Source: Streptomyces tirandamycinicus | GTDB lineage: Bacteria > Actinomycetota > Actinomycetes > Streptomycetales > Streptomycetaceae | Direction of reading: 5' to 3' | Length of the DNA: 64,000 nt | Assembly: GCF_003097515.1 (NCBI RefSeq) | Contig: NZ_CP029188.1 | Location: 1,302,001 to 1,366,000, forward strand | In this document: positions 7,909 to 16,249 of the stretch, in pieces | Layout of the letters: the number at the start of each line of letters is the position of its first letter | Position numbering within the stretch: the stretch's first letter is position 1 | Made by a program: the position numbers and the translations under genes | The notes under the pieces: model-generated | Databases searched by the model: none | What the model was told of the DNA's origin: nothing | The model's input: only the letters and a program-made list of their open reading frames with translations

Positions 7909-8658
7909 TCAGGGCTCGTCCTCCGCGATCGCCCAGCGTGGCCGGACCGCCGACGCGGCCGGCCGCTGACCGTTCGCGCGCGCCGCGTCGCCCGGGTGGG
8001 ACGAACCGCCCGGGCGGCGCTCGGGAGCACGCTGCGTCCGGTGCGCGTCGTCCGCCTCGTCACCGCCACCGGCGACACGGTCGGCAGCGCCCGCGTGCCG
8101 ACCGCCACCACGTCCTCCGGCAGCACCGGGACCGCCCGTACCCCCAGTACCGCCATCGCCAGTATCGCCAGGACCACTGCCGCCGATGTCGACCCCGTCT
8201 CCGGCGCGAGTTCCGCTGCCGGGCGCCAGCGACCTCTGCGCGGCGGCCCGCCCGTCGAGACGCCACGGGCGGGCGTCGGCGGAACCGCGGGCCGGAGACA
8301 GCCGGGCCACCGTCTGGTGGGACATGCCCAGCAGCCGGCACGCGTCACCCTGGCTCACACACAGGTCCTCCACGAGGGTGCGTACGGCGTCGGACAGCGC
8401 CTGCCGCTCGGCCGAGTCGGCCGCCGCACGCCGTCGCCGGGCCTCCGTCACGCTGTGCAGCAGGGGAGCGAACTCCGGAACCACCAGCTCCACGCCGACC
8501 GTGTCCGGAACCGTCCCGAGCGCCTCGGCGATGGCCTCGCGGGCCATGTCCTCGGCCTCGTCGAGGGTGCGGCACTGCGTGTGGATCGCGAGTTCCGGAA
8601 CGTCGACGGCCCACCACCGGCCGATCCTGCGCAGCCGGGCCTGGTAGCCAGTGGTCAT
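7909..8658 (-). CDS. HicB-like / HTH regulatory protein with disordered tail
   Basis: A protein of about 249 aa. The ATG at 8658 lies downstream of GGAGG. Residues 1-60 (YQARLRRIGRWWAVDVPELAI, then AEDMAREAIAEALGT) match the HicB partial RNase-H-like fold. Residues near 100-125 (CVSQGDACRLLGMSHQTVAR) form a helix-turn-helix. HicB proteins neutralise HicA mRNA-cleaving toxins and repress their own operon. No HicA-like short ORF is adjacent, so this may be an orphan regulator. The C-terminal 120 residues are Gly/Ala/Arg low complexity, unusual for the family and perhaps disordered. It could also be a stand-alone DNA-binding protein. Confidence 0.65.
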   Translation of the reverse strand: MTTGYQARLRRIGRWWAVDVPELAIHTQCRTLDEAEDMAREAIAEALGTVPDTVGVELVVPEFAPLLHSVTEARRRRAAADSAERQALSDAVRTLVEDLCVSQGDACRLLGMSHQTVARLSPARGSADARPWRLDGRAAAQRSLAPGSGTRAGDGVDIGGSGPGDTGDGGTGGTGGPGAAGGRGGGRHAGAADRVAGGGDEADDAHRTQRAPERRPGGSSHPGDAARANGQRPAASAVRPRWAIAEDEP

Positions 8659-8966
8659 GAGGACTCGGCCTCCTTCGGTTCTCGGCTGCGGTCTCCGGCC
8701 GCCCCACCTGGCGGCGGTCTCCCGCCCTCCACCGGTGCTCCAGAGGCCGGGCAGCTGACCCGCGGCGAGCGGTGCACGGCCCCTTACGGCCGCGCGGGCA
8801 CGGACGGCACGGACGGCACGGACGGCACGGACGGCATCGAACAGGACGGGCGGCATCAAACGGAACGGGCGGCATGGGCGGCACGGGCGGGTGTCGGCGC
8901 CGGTGACTCCGGCACCGGTGAGGCCGGCGCCGACTCCCGCCCGCGTACGGTGTGCCGCGACGGATG
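8659..8966. other. 308-base gap with 9-base tandem repeat
   Basis: The unit CACGGACGG is repeated about four times at 8799-8836, followed by related GGCGGCA motifs. The left edge holds the promoter and leader of the HicB-like gene. No gene is seen. Confidence 0.6.
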
Positions 8967-9971
8967 TCAGCCGATGCAGAGCCCGACCACGCACACCTGG
9001 GCCGGCGCCCCGCCGGGCGGCACCGGCAGCAGCCCCGCGGGCGGTGTGGCCGGGCCGGGGGGCTCGGCGGCGGGGGGCGGCGAGGTGGTCCCGGGCGCGG
9101 GCGCGGCGGGGGCCTGCCCACCGGCCGACTGCTCGGGTGCCCGGGGTGCGGAGGACGGTGCGGTGCGCTGGTCGTCGCGGGGCAGGGGCGCCGTCTGCTG
9201 GTCCGGGACGGCTGTCGCCGACCGGCCCGCCATCCTGGTGCTCCCTGCCGCCCCCGTCACCGCCGTCTCCGCCGGCGCCTCCGCACGGGGCTGCGCGGCC
9301 TCGGCGCCGCGCCGGTGTGCGCCGGTGCCGGCGGGGCGGTCGGCGCCGGGCCGGGGTGCAGCCGCGCTGTCCGGTGTCCCGATGGGGACGGCGCCCGGCG
9401 GCACGGATCCGGACGGCGTGGCCCCGGTCCCCGGCTCCGGAGGTGCGGAAGCGAGCGCGGGACCGGTGGAGGGCTTTCCGGTGGGCAGCGCGGCGATCGT
9501 CAGACCGCCGCCGACCAGGGCGACGGCCGTCGCGGCCGCGGCCCGGCGCCGGTGCTTCTTCCAGCGCGCGAGCTGCCGGCGCCGGGCGGCCCGGCCCTGA
9601 CCGGTGGCGGCGCCGGAGACGGCGGCGTCCACCTCGGACCCGTCGGCGCCGGGGCCGTCGGGAGAACCGGTGCCCGCCGTGCCGTCCGCCGTGGAGGTCG
9701 CGAACGCGTCGAACGTGTCCGTCCCGTACGCGGCAAAGCCGTCGGGCGATCCGGCGCCATCGCGGCCTGCGTGGAGGTACGGCGCGCTGCCGGGGTGGGC
9801 AGCCCGATCGCGGACGTCACGCCCGGCCATCGGCGACGGTCGCACGGTCGTTGCGGGGACTCCCGCGTCGTGGCGACGGGCAGGCGGGGCGATGTCCGGG
9901 GCGTAGGCACCGCAACCCGGGCACACGAGTGCGCCATTGAGGTCTCTGCGGCACGAGGAGCAGTAGTCCAT
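8967..9971 (-). CDS. SCO2400-like zinc-ribbon membrane protein
   Basis: A protein of about 334 aa beginning MDYCSSCRRDLNGALVCPGC, with Cys4, Cys7, Cys17 and Cys20 forming a zinc ribbon. A disordered linker follows, then a basic segment (RRRQLARWKKHRRR) and one transmembrane helix (AAAATAVALVGGGLTIAALP). A long Pro/Ala-rich extracytoplasmic region ends in QVCVVGLCIG. This layout is the SCO2400 family of Streptomyces. The function is unknown, and a structural or sensor role at the membrane is inference. The start is set by the conserved MDYCSSCRR. Two 22-base tandem repeats lie 43 bases upstream of the start. Confidence 0.75.
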   Translation of the reverse strand: MDYCSSCRRDLNGALVCPGCGAYAPDIAPPARRHDAGVPATTVRPSPMAGRDVRDRAAHPGSAPYLHAGRDGAGSPDGFAAYGTDTFDAFATSTADGTAGTGSPDGPGADGSEVDAAVSGAATGQGRAARRRQLARWKKHRRRAAAATAVALVGGGLTIAALPTGKPSTGPALASAPPEPGTGATPSGSVPPGAVPIGTPDSAAAPRPGADRPAGTGAHRRGAEAAQPRAEAPAETAVTGAAGSTRMAGRSATAVPDQQTAPLPRDDQRTAPSSAPRAPEQSAGGQAPAAPAPGTTSPPPAAEPPGPATPPAGLLPVPPGGAPAQVCVVGLCIG

Positions 9972-10013
9972 CTGCGATCTTTCTGTGCTGACTGCGCCAC
10001 AAGGGGCGCCGGC

Positions 10014-10057
10014 GAACTGTTCACGCACGCGGGATGAACTGTTCACGCACGCGGGAT
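10014..10057. repeat. Two tandem 22-base repeats in a promoter region
   Basis: GAACTGTTCACGCACGCGGG plus AT occurs twice back to back at 10014-10035 and 10036-10057. It is immediately upstream of the SCO2400-like gene on the minus strand. It could be a duplicated regulator site or a recent slippage event. Confidence 0.75.
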
Positions 10058-10211
10058 CGAGCGGCCAGTAACGCTAACGGTCCGATCCGAACGGAACGCG
10101 CAGCCCTTGTGATGCTCCTGCGAAGATTTTCCGACGGCCGCCCCGGGTATTCCCACTCCGGTTGCCATGAATCGGACGACTTGGGCGCCGCGTCGTGAGG
10201 CCCGCGACTTT

Positions 10212-10249
10212 CCCCGTGATTCCGGCGACATATCACGGGATATCACGGG
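10212..10249. promoter_or_regulatory. Inverted/direct ATCACGGG motifs, possible operator
   Basis: CCCCGTGAT at 10212-10220 faces ATCACGGG at 10232-10239. A second ATCACGGG follows at 10242-10249, ten bases on, one helical turn. It lies about 240 bases upstream of the SCO2400-like start. No regulator is recognised. Confidence 0.4.
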
Positions 10250-10299
10250 TCGGATCGCGGACCTCACCGGCTTACGCGGCCCAGTCCTGGTGGATTGCG

Positions 10300-10668
10300 T
10301 CAGAGCCGACGCACCCGTGCGGCGATTCCATGGCCGAGCAGCAGGTAGATCACGGCCGGGAGACCGTAATTGAGGATGACCCGGAGACCTTCGCTGTCCA
10401 TGGTGAAGATGTCCTGCGACCAGCCCGCCAGCCAGTCGGACACATCGTGCACGAAGCCGACGAATACGTTTCCCTCGTTGGCACCGAGCAGATAGAGCAG
10501 GATCCAGAGGATCAGAAATCCTGCGGCTATGTCCGCGATCGTGTGGATGACCAGGGCCGCCCGGTTTGCTCCGGCGCCGTCCCGGTTGGGGCGGTAACCC
10601 TCCCGCTGTGGCGGATAGGGGTTGTTGTAGGGCTCATTTACCGGCATGGGTTCATGGGGATTGCTCAT
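10300..10668 (-). CDS. Small membrane protein
   Basis: A protein of about 122 aa starting MSNPHEPMPVNEPYNNPYPP. A Pro/Asn-rich cytosolic N-terminus is followed by a hydrophobic helix (IHTIADIAAGFLILWILLYLL) and then the acidic, aromatic stretch VGFVHDVSDWLAGWSQDIFT. A second helix (GLPAVIYLLLGHGIAARV) ends in a short basic tail. The topology is two TM helices with an extracellular loop. Function unknown. The ribosome site is weak (AGCAGG), yet the start is fixed by the loss of protein character upstream. Confidence 0.65.
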   Translation of the reverse strand: MSNPHEPMPVNEPYNNPYPPQREGYRPNRDGAGANRAALVIHTIADIAAGFLILWILLYLLGANEGNVFVGFVHDVSDWLAGWSQDIFTMDSEGLRVILNYGLPAVIYLLLGHGIAARVRRL

Positions 10669-10757
10669 GCCCTGCTTGCTTGCCTCGCGCGAATACGCGA
10701 AACCTCTTCCAAACCTGCGATTGCATATCGATTCCCCGGAGTAATGAACCCCGGCGA

Positions 10758-10782
10758 CGCCGCGGGCGCCTCGCCCGCGGCG
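10758..10782. terminator. GC hairpin downstream of STAS gene
   Basis: CGCCGCGGGCG and its reverse complement are separated by three bases. It lies about 125 bases past the STAS gene stop on the minus strand, a probable terminator for the rsb-like operon. Confidence 0.45.
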
Positions 10783-10906
10783 CCCGGGACCGGCCGTGAC
10801 GCCCGCGGTGCCGGGGCCGCCGGTGCCCGGAGCACTGCGGCGGCCTGAGTTCGGCCGGGCCGCTCGGCCCTCGTCCGCCGGGGCCCTGGAAAGCCCACAC
10901 CGCTGC

Positions 10907-11266
10907 TCACGCGACCGGTCCGGTCTCGCTCCCCCCGTCGTCCGAGGCGGCTGCGGGGAGGATGGGGAGGATCTGGTCGAGGCCGACGACACGGAGAATG
11001 CGCAGGGTGTGGGCGGGTACGGCGGCGAGTGCGAGGTCCGCCCGGGCGGCCTGGGCGTGGTGGTGGGCCGCGATCAGGGCGGTGATACCGCTGGAGTCGC
11101 AGAACTCCATACCGCTCAGATCCATCACGAGGCGCTGGCCCGGCCGGAGTTCGATCGTGGGGATCAGTTCACGCAGCCGGATGGCACTGCTGTGGTCGAG
11201 CTCGCCGAAGACCTCCACGACGGGACCGATGGCAGCGTCTCGGGCGGTGATCTTCAGTGGGCTCAT
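10907..11266 (-). CDS. STAS-domain anti-sigma factor antagonist
   Basis: A protein of 119 aa consisting of one STAS domain. Residues 48-63 read MDLSGMEFCDSSGITA, and the DSSG at 57-60 holds the serine that is phosphorylated by anti-sigma kinases in SpoIIAA and RsbV. The preceding phosphatase gene overlaps its start by four bases, implying translational coupling. In partner-switching pathways the dephosphorylated form binds the anti-sigma factor and frees sigma. The adjacent SpoIIE-type phosphatase is the obvious activator. No anti-sigma kinase is present in the cluster, so the partner is encoded elsewhere. Confidence 0.85.
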   Translation of the reverse strand: MSPLKITARDAAIGPVVEVFGELDHSSAIRLRELIPTIELRPGQRLVMDLSGMEFCDSSGITALIAAHHHAQAARADLALAAVPAHTLRILRVVGLDQILPILPAAASDDGGSETGPVA

Positions 11267-12549
11267 GGGCTGCTTCCCGTCCGGGGGTCGAGGGCTGGGA
11301 CGCCGAGGGCGAGCAGGGCGGTGTCGTCGTCGAGGCCGTCGCCGAAGCTGTTCAGCAGGCCGGCCAGGGCCTCCATCAGGGCGGGCGGTGTCCTTCCGGC
11401 GTGGGCGGCGGCGAACGCGAGCAGGGCTTCGTCACCGTACCGGCCAGCGCGGTCCTCACCGGTGCGGGCTTCGGTGAGGCCGTCGGTGTACAGCAGGAGG
11501 GTGTCGCCGGGGGTGAGGACGGCCGTGGCGGTGCCGAAGCGGGCGGAGGGCAGGATGCCGACGAGCAGGCCGCCGGGGGTGGGCAGGAACTCGGCGGTGC
11601 CGTCGGCCCGTACGACGACGGCCGGAGGGTGGCCTCCTGAGGCGAGGTGGACGGCGACGCGGCCGGTGGCGGCGTCGGGTTCGAGGGTGCCGAAGACGGC
11701 GGTGCAGTAGCGCGGATCCCCGCCTGCGGAGTAGCGCTCGTGGAGGACCTTGTTGAGGGTGGTCAGCGCGGAGACGGGGTCGGGATCGTGCAGCGCGGCG
11801 GCGCGCAGGGTGTAGCGGGTCAGCGAGGTGATCGCGGCGGCCTGGGGGCCCTTTCCGCACACGTCGCCGAGGAAGAAGCCGAAGCGCTTGCCGTCGAGGG
11901 AGAAGACGTCGTAGAAGTCGCCGCCGAGCCGGTCGGGATGGGCGGTGTGGTAGTGGGCGGCCACCTCCATGCCGGGAACCGGGGGCAGTTGGTCGGGCAG
12001 CAGCGACTGCTGGAGTACGGCGAGGGCGTGCTGAAGCCGGGCCCGGTCCGCCTCGGCCTGCTTGCGTGCCTCTTCGGCCGCTTTCCGGCCGCGCAGGAGT
12101 TCCTCCTCGTACGCGCGGCGGTCCCGGGCGTCGAAGACCGTGGTACGGATCAGCAGGGGCTCGCCCGTGTCGGCGTGCTTCACCGCGGAGGACACCAGCA
12201 CCGGCATCCGGGCGCCGCCGGTCTGCTTGATCTCCAGGGCTATGCCGCTGATCTCGCCCTGCATGCGCAGCAGCGGCGCGAAGTGGGTCTCGTGGTACAG
12301 CTTTCCGCCGACGGTCAGCAGGTCGGTGAACCGCATCCGGCCCACCACCGCCTCGCGTTCCAGGCCGAGCCAGCCGAGCAGCGTGGCGTTGATCTTCGCG
12401 ATGGTGCCGTCCATCAGCGTCGACAGATACCCGCACGGGGCGCTCTCGTAGAGCTCCTCGGCACTGTCCTCCAGCAGCGCGGCGAACGCCGCGCCGGACG
12501 CTCCCCGGTCGCCGGCCGCCGGATCGGGATGCCGCTCCGTGCGGCACAT
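11263..12549 (-). CDS. PAS-SpoIIE (PP2C) phosphatase, RsbP-like
   Basis: A protein of about 428 aa. A PAS-like sensor domain at about residues 25-140 (APCGYLSTLMDGTIAKINATL) is followed by a coiled-coil linker rich in Glu, Arg and Ala. A SpoIIE-type PP2C domain then starts with LQQSLLPDQLPPVPGMEVA and carries the metal-site motifs DRLGGDFYDVF, FLGDVCGKGPQAA and GDTLLLYTDGL. It ends with the conserved Asp-rich DGLDDDTALL. The order PAS, coil, PP2C is that of RsbP, which dephosphorylates RsbV under energy stress. The ATG overlaps the stop of the upstream hydrolase by one base (TGATG), and its 3' end overlaps the STAS gene. RsbQ-dependent activation is inferred from this linkage. Confidence 0.85.
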   Translation of the reverse strand: MCRTERHPDPAAGDRGASGAAFAALLEDSAEELYESAPCGYLSTLMDGTIAKINATLLGWLGLEREAVVGRMRFTDLLTVGGKLYHETHFAPLLRMQGEISGIALEIKQTGGARMPVLVSSAVKHADTGEPLLIRTTVFDARDRRAYEEELLRGRKAAEEARKQAEADRARLQHALAVLQQSLLPDQLPPVPGMEVAAHYHTAHPDRLGGDFYDVFSLDGKRFGFFLGDVCGKGPQAAAITSLTRYTLRAAALHDPDPVSALTTLNKVLHERYSAGGDPRYCTAVFGTLEPDAATGRVAVHLASGGHPPAVVVRADGTAEFLPTPGGLLVGILPSARFGTATAVLTPGDTLLLYTDGLTEARTGEDRAGRYGDEALLAFAAAHAGRTPPALMEALAGLLNSFGDGLDDDTALLALGVPALDPRTGSSP

Positions 12550-13391
12550 CACCGCAATCCGGCCAGGAAGCTCAGGATCGCGTCGTTGGTGGCATCGGGC
12601 GCGGACAGGTGCGGGCAGTGCCCGGTCGCGTCGAGCGTGAGCAGTGTCGACGAGGGGATCGCCTGGTGGACGAAGGCGCCCACCTCCCGGGGGGCGACGG
12701 CGTCCTGGGTGCACTCCAGCACCAGGGTCGGCACCCGCACGTTCTTCAGGTCGTCCCTGGAATCCGACAGGAACGTGGTCCGGGCGAACACCCGCGCCAT
12801 GTCCGGATCCGTGGCGCAGAAGCTGTTCCTCAGCTCCTCACCGAGTTCCGGCCGGTCCTCGTTCCCCATGATCACCGGCGCCATCGCCGCCGACCAGCCC
12901 AGATAGTTCGACTCCAGCGACGCCAGGAGCTCGTCGATGTCGTCGGCGCTGAACCCGCCGCGGTAGCCGTCGTCGTCGATGTACCGCGGGGAGGGAGCGA
13001 CCATGACCAGCGCCCCGAGGCGTTCCGGAGCCCGGTCGGCGGCCAGCACGCCGACCATCGCGCTCACGGAGTGGCCGACGAACACCGCGTCCCGCACATC
13101 GAGTGCCTCGCAGACCTCCACCACGTCCAGGGCGTAACCGTCCAGAGAGGCGTAGCGGCGCTCCGAGAACGCGGCGGCGTCCGAGCGGCCCGAACCGACG
13201 TAGTCGAACAGCACCACCCGGTACTTCTCGACCAGGGCGGGAACCGTCAGCCGCCACATGTTCTGATCGCAGCCGAACCCATGGGCCAGCACCACCGTCC
13301 GCCCATCCGGGTTGCCGATGATGCTCACGTTGTTCCTGCGGGCGATGTCCATGTCGGGGAGTCTCTCAGGCCCCCTCCAGCGTTCCGCCAT
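12549..13391 (-). CDS. Alpha/beta hydrolase, RsbQ-like
   Basis: A protein of 280 aa. It opens with the RsbQ/KAI2/D14 signature region RRNNVSIIGNPDGRTVVLAHG, then GFGCDQNMWR. The nucleophile elbow is GHSVSAM with Ser108, the acid is in ECTQDAVAP and the base in TGHCPH. RsbQ is required for RsbP activity in Bacillus, where it binds a small hydrophobic molecule. This gene's start region and overlap with an RsbP-like gene support the same role. The ATG at 13391 is preferred because GGAGGAACGGAGG lies just upstream. The inner Met (13352) aligns with the usual family N-terminus, so a shorter product is possible. Confidence 0.85.
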   Translation of the reverse strand: MAERWRGPERLPDMDIARRNNVSIIGNPDGRTVVLAHGFGCDQNMWRLTVPALVEKYRVVLFDYVGSGRSDAAAFSERRYASLDGYALDVVEVCEALDVRDAVFVGHSVSAMVGVLAADRAPERLGALVMVAPSPRYIDDDGYRGGFSADDIDELLASLESNYLGWSAAMAPVIMGNEDRPELGEELRNSFCATDPDMARVFARTTFLSDSRDDLKNVRVPTLVLECTQDAVAPREVGAFVHQAIPSSTLLTLDATGHCPHLSAPDATNDAILSFLAGLR

Positions 13392-13911
13392 CGCCTCCGT
13401 TCCTCCACGTCACGCCCCACGCCTTCACACCGGTTCGCGGGGGGAAGGTGACCGAAGCCTTGCCCGATGGCGTCGCTTACGGCCGGGTCGAGGCACCAGT
13501 GGAGCACCGGCGAGAGCGGTCCTCTCCCACTCCCCGGCCACTCCCCGACCGTGGTTCCCTCCCTCACGCGATGCACCTCGTCCATCACGCAGCCGGGGAA
13601 CAGTCCGACGTGCCCGTGGCGCTCGGTGCCGGGACGGCTACGGACGTACGAAACGTCAGCGCGGTGGCCGCGGCTCATCCACCGTCGATTCCACGGCGGA
13701 TCCTGATGCCGGAGCCCCCCAGCCGAGATCGGCTGGGGGGCTCGGCTGGTGGGAAGCCTGCGCGGTCCCATGGTCGGGCGACTCGTACTGGCCCCGCCGG
13801 TACCCTTGGCTGACCGCTGCTGCGCGGTCGTCTTGGCACGGTAGTGGCACGCAATGGCACGGCGGCAAACTGCGTTGCGCCGAGGTGCGCGAGTCGGTTT
13901 CGATCAAGGCC
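13392..13911. other. 520-base intergenic stretch
   Basis: No gene is supported. It holds the divergent upstream region of the rsbQ-like gene and the hairpin at 13714-13739. Around 13830-13870 GGCACG recurs three times at about 11-base spacing. Confidence 0.5.
13714..13739. terminator. Perfect 12-base-pair hairpin
   Basis: CCCCCCAGCCGA and its exact reverse complement are separated by two bases. There is no U-tract. Nothing on the plus strand obviously ends just upstream, so it may mark a decayed gene or act as a barrier. Confidence 0.5.
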
Positions 13912-14121
13912 ATGACCGATGGTGCCGCAATCGACGTTGCCGACGACCGGATTCTCGCCAAACAGATCATCCGCGGGCTCATGGTGATCCGAGAACACCT
14001 CGGCTGTTCGCTCCATGAGGCCCTGGAGGTCTTCGCCGCGCGCTATGAGGTCCTGCGCGTCGAGCGTCCTGACGACTTCGTGTGCAGTCGTGACGAGTAC
14101 GGGGTCGGCTTCTACTCGTAG
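13912..14121 (+). CDS. Small hypothetical protein
   Basis: A protein of 69 aa starting MTDGAAIDVADDRILAKQII. The sequence has normal amino-acid balance: a helix rich in Ile, Leu and charged residues, then LHEALEVFAARYEVLRVERP, ending VCSRDEYGVGFYS. This differs from the Arg/Pro-rich shadow frames. The family is not recognised. The ribosome site is weak (AAGG two bases before ATG), so an upstream GTG may be used. It stands at the edge of a decayed region containing a tRNA fragment and an IS remnant. Confidence 0.5.
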   Translation: MTDGAAIDVADDRILAKQIIRGLMVIREHLGCSLHEALEVFAARYEVLRVERPDDFVCSRDEYGVGFYS

Positions 14122-14660
14122 AGATCGCCATCGATGAGGCGTCGCCACTGACTGCCTCGATGCGAACTACGGGCGGGGCGGTCGCCGGGGTCTGCTGGGC
14201 TGGACGGTCGGCCTCACGGGTGTGTTGGGGATCGGCTGCGGTCACGAGGTTGCTGTACTTCGTTGCCGTAAAGGATACTGACAACCGTCTTGAAAGTTCG
14301 ATCGGCGACGTGCTGCGGCACTCGGATTGGGGCCCGGCGAAGTCGGGTTGGTTCGCTCGGGGCCGCCGCTGTCCACCGCCGTTGATGCCAGGTGTGGATG
14401 TCAGAACGGGAGCATGTCCGGATCCTCAGAGATCCGACGGGCGAACTCGTCTATGGCTTGCGGCGGAACGCCTTGGGCATCTTCCTCGCGCAGTGCTTCG
14501 ACGAGAGCCTGCCGGACCGTTGCGTAATATCAGGTCGTAAGTGCAAGTTGCCCCAGCCTGAAAGGTCACACGTGCCCGGGGCATCTTCAGGTCGCTGCTG
14601 CCCCAATGGACCAGTCGAGCGCCTCACCCGGGGCCCTCGTCCGTCGGGCTGAGGGCCCCA
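14122..14660. other. Gene-poor degraded stretch
   Basis: No full gene is supported. A frame at 14392-14652 contains VRILRDPTGELVYGLRRNAL, which has protein character and may be a decayed coding fragment. A hairpin with GGGGCCCTC arms lies at 14630-14659. Together with the adjacent tRNA-like fragment and IS remnant this looks like an old insertion site. Confidence 0.4.
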
Positions 14661-14705
14661 TGGCGAGCCGCGGGACTTGCGCCCGCGGCCTCATCCTTAT
14701 CAGGT
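14661..14705 (-). pseudogene. tRNA-Ile(GAT)-like 3' fragment
   Basis: Read on the minus strand, the segment holds CTGATAA (the anticodon loop of tRNA-Ile GAT), then GGATGAGG. A T-arm with GCGGG and CCCGC stems and a loop CGCAAGT (normally TTCRANN) follows, then an end reading GCTCGCCA. The 5' half, including the anticodon 5' stem, is absent. The pattern is what a tRNA-targeting element leaves behind, but the altered T-loop shows decay. The identification is by pattern only. Confidence 0.35.
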
Positions 14706-14852
14706 CGATCTTGGGGACTCCGGGACCTCGCGCGACACGCCTCGCGCGCCGCCTGGCCTGCCGCTGACGTGCGGCATCGATCGGCGAGATTCGCGGTCGT
14801 TGGTGTCAGCCGCTGATGTCAGGAGCTCAGGCCCTCTTGACGGGGCAGGTAC

Positions 14853-15062
14853 TCACCACAGGCGGACTGCTGTTTCTGTGATCACGATTGCACCGAGAAC
14901 GCCCGCCGTGATCCTTATGGTCGTGGGGGTGAATATGCGGCTCACCCCGATGCGATTCGCTGCGTAGCCATGGATGCGCCACGCGGAGTCGCGAAGGTTG
15001 CACGCGACGATCACGCCTACGGCTGCAAACACCAGGTCCCACGCCACTCGTACCCAAGTCAT
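14853..15062 (-). CDS. Small two-helix membrane protein
   Basis: A protein of 69 aa starting MTWVRVAWDLVFAAVGVIVA. AGAGGGG lies five bases before the ATG, a strong site. The first helix is followed by NLRDSAWRIHGYAANRIG and the second helix (TIRITAGVLGAIVITETAV). I do not recognise the family. Its amino-acid composition is normal, and it lies just beyond the broken end of the IS256 remnant. It may be the gene disrupted or flanked by that insertion, or an independent chromosomal gene. Confidence 0.55.
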   Translation of the reverse strand: MTWVRVAWDLVFAAVGVIVACNLRDSAWRIHGYAANRIGVSRIFTPTTIRITAGVLGAIVITETAVRLW

Positions 15063-15140
15063 CGATACCCCTCTGGCCTCATTGTGCAGGAAAGATCGAC
15101 GTCACGAGCGGAAGCCGGAGCGGGTGTTCAGACGACACGC

Positions 15141-16107
15141 TCATCGGCCCGAGGTGATCGATGCAGCGTCCAAGTGGGCTGCGGCCTTGGGGAACTTGGC
15201 TTCCAGCGCGTCCAGAACGTGGGTCATCTGGGCGGTCACCGCGTCGGTGTCGGGCTGTTCGAAGACCGTCCGCAGCAGCGTGGCGACCCAGGGCTGGGCC
15301 GACTTCGGGACCTGGCTCAGCAAGTTCCTCGCGTAGTGGGTGCGGCAGCGCTGCCACGAGGCGCCGGGCAGCACCACGCCGATCGCGTCGACGAGGCCGG
15401 CGTGCGCGTCGGAGATGACGAGCTGGACGCCGGACAGGCCCCGGGCGATCAAGAAAACGCAGGAAGGCGAGCCAGCCCGCGCCGTCCTCGGCAGTGGCGA
15501 CGTCCAGGCCGAGGATCTCGCGGTGGCCGTCGGCGTTGACGCCGACCGCGATCAGGGCGTGGACGTTGATGATGCGGCCGCCCTCGCGGACCTTCTGCGT
15601 GAGCGCGTCGACCCGGACGAACGAGTACGGGCCGGCGTCCAGGGGCCGGTTACGGAAGGCGGTGACCTGCTCGTCCAGGTGCTTGGCCATCGCACTGACC
15701 TGGGACTTCGACAGCTGCGTCACCCCGAGGGACTCGGCGAGCTTCTCGACCCGGCGGGTGGAGACACCGAGCAGGTGGGCGGTGGCGACCACCGAGATCA
15801 GGGCCTGCTCGGCCCGGCGTCGATGCTCGAGAAGCCAGTGTGGGAAGTAACTGCCCTGCCTCAGCTTGGGAACGGCGAGCTCGACGGTCCCGGCGCGGGT
15901 GTCCCACTCGCGCGGGCGATAGCCATTGCGTTGGTTGACTCTCTCGTCGCTGACCTGCCCGTATTCGGCATTGCAGAGGGCGTCGGCCTCTGCGGACATG
16001 AGCGCGTCGGCGAACGTCTTGACCATCGCGCGCAGCAGATCGGGACTCGCCGCGGCGAGGTTGTCCTCGGCGAGGACGTGCAGGGGCACACTGTCTGGTG
16101 CGGTCAT
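15141..16107 (-). pseudogene. IS256-family transposase, frameshifted and truncated
   Basis: The start at 16107 follows GAAGGAG. The text matches Mutator/IS256 transposases: NAEYGQVSDERVNQRNGYRP, then GTVELAVPKLRQGSYFP and the DDE Asp region SFVRVDALTQKVREGG. Near 15451-15458 an extra base in a T-run shifts the frame after WLAFLRFL. The correct continuation IARGLSGVQLVISDAHAGLV, with its second Asp, is in another frame down to 15143. The last 80 or so residues, which hold the catalytic Glu, are missing after HLDAA. The gene cannot make active transposase. Confidence 0.9.
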
Positions 16108-16240
16108 CGTGCTGATCTCCTTCGAGCTCTCGACAACTCGAAGATCAGCCGGTGGCCGTTCTTCTATCCGGCCCCTCACTCCGACGCCGGGACAAACGCC
16201 CGGATCAGGTGGGAACCGGTACACCACTTCTCAGGACGCA
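15165..16240 (-). mobile_element. IS256-type insertion sequence remnant
   Basis: The 5' end of the element survives. On the minus strand GAAGTGGTGTACCGGTTCCC, just inside 16240, resembles the terminal repeat of Streptomyces IS256 members. The 3' end with the second terminal repeat was not found, and homology stops near 15165. The remnant lies about 70 bases outside the left att site of the integrated element. Confidence 0.75.
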
Positions 16241-16249
16241 ACCCGTAAG

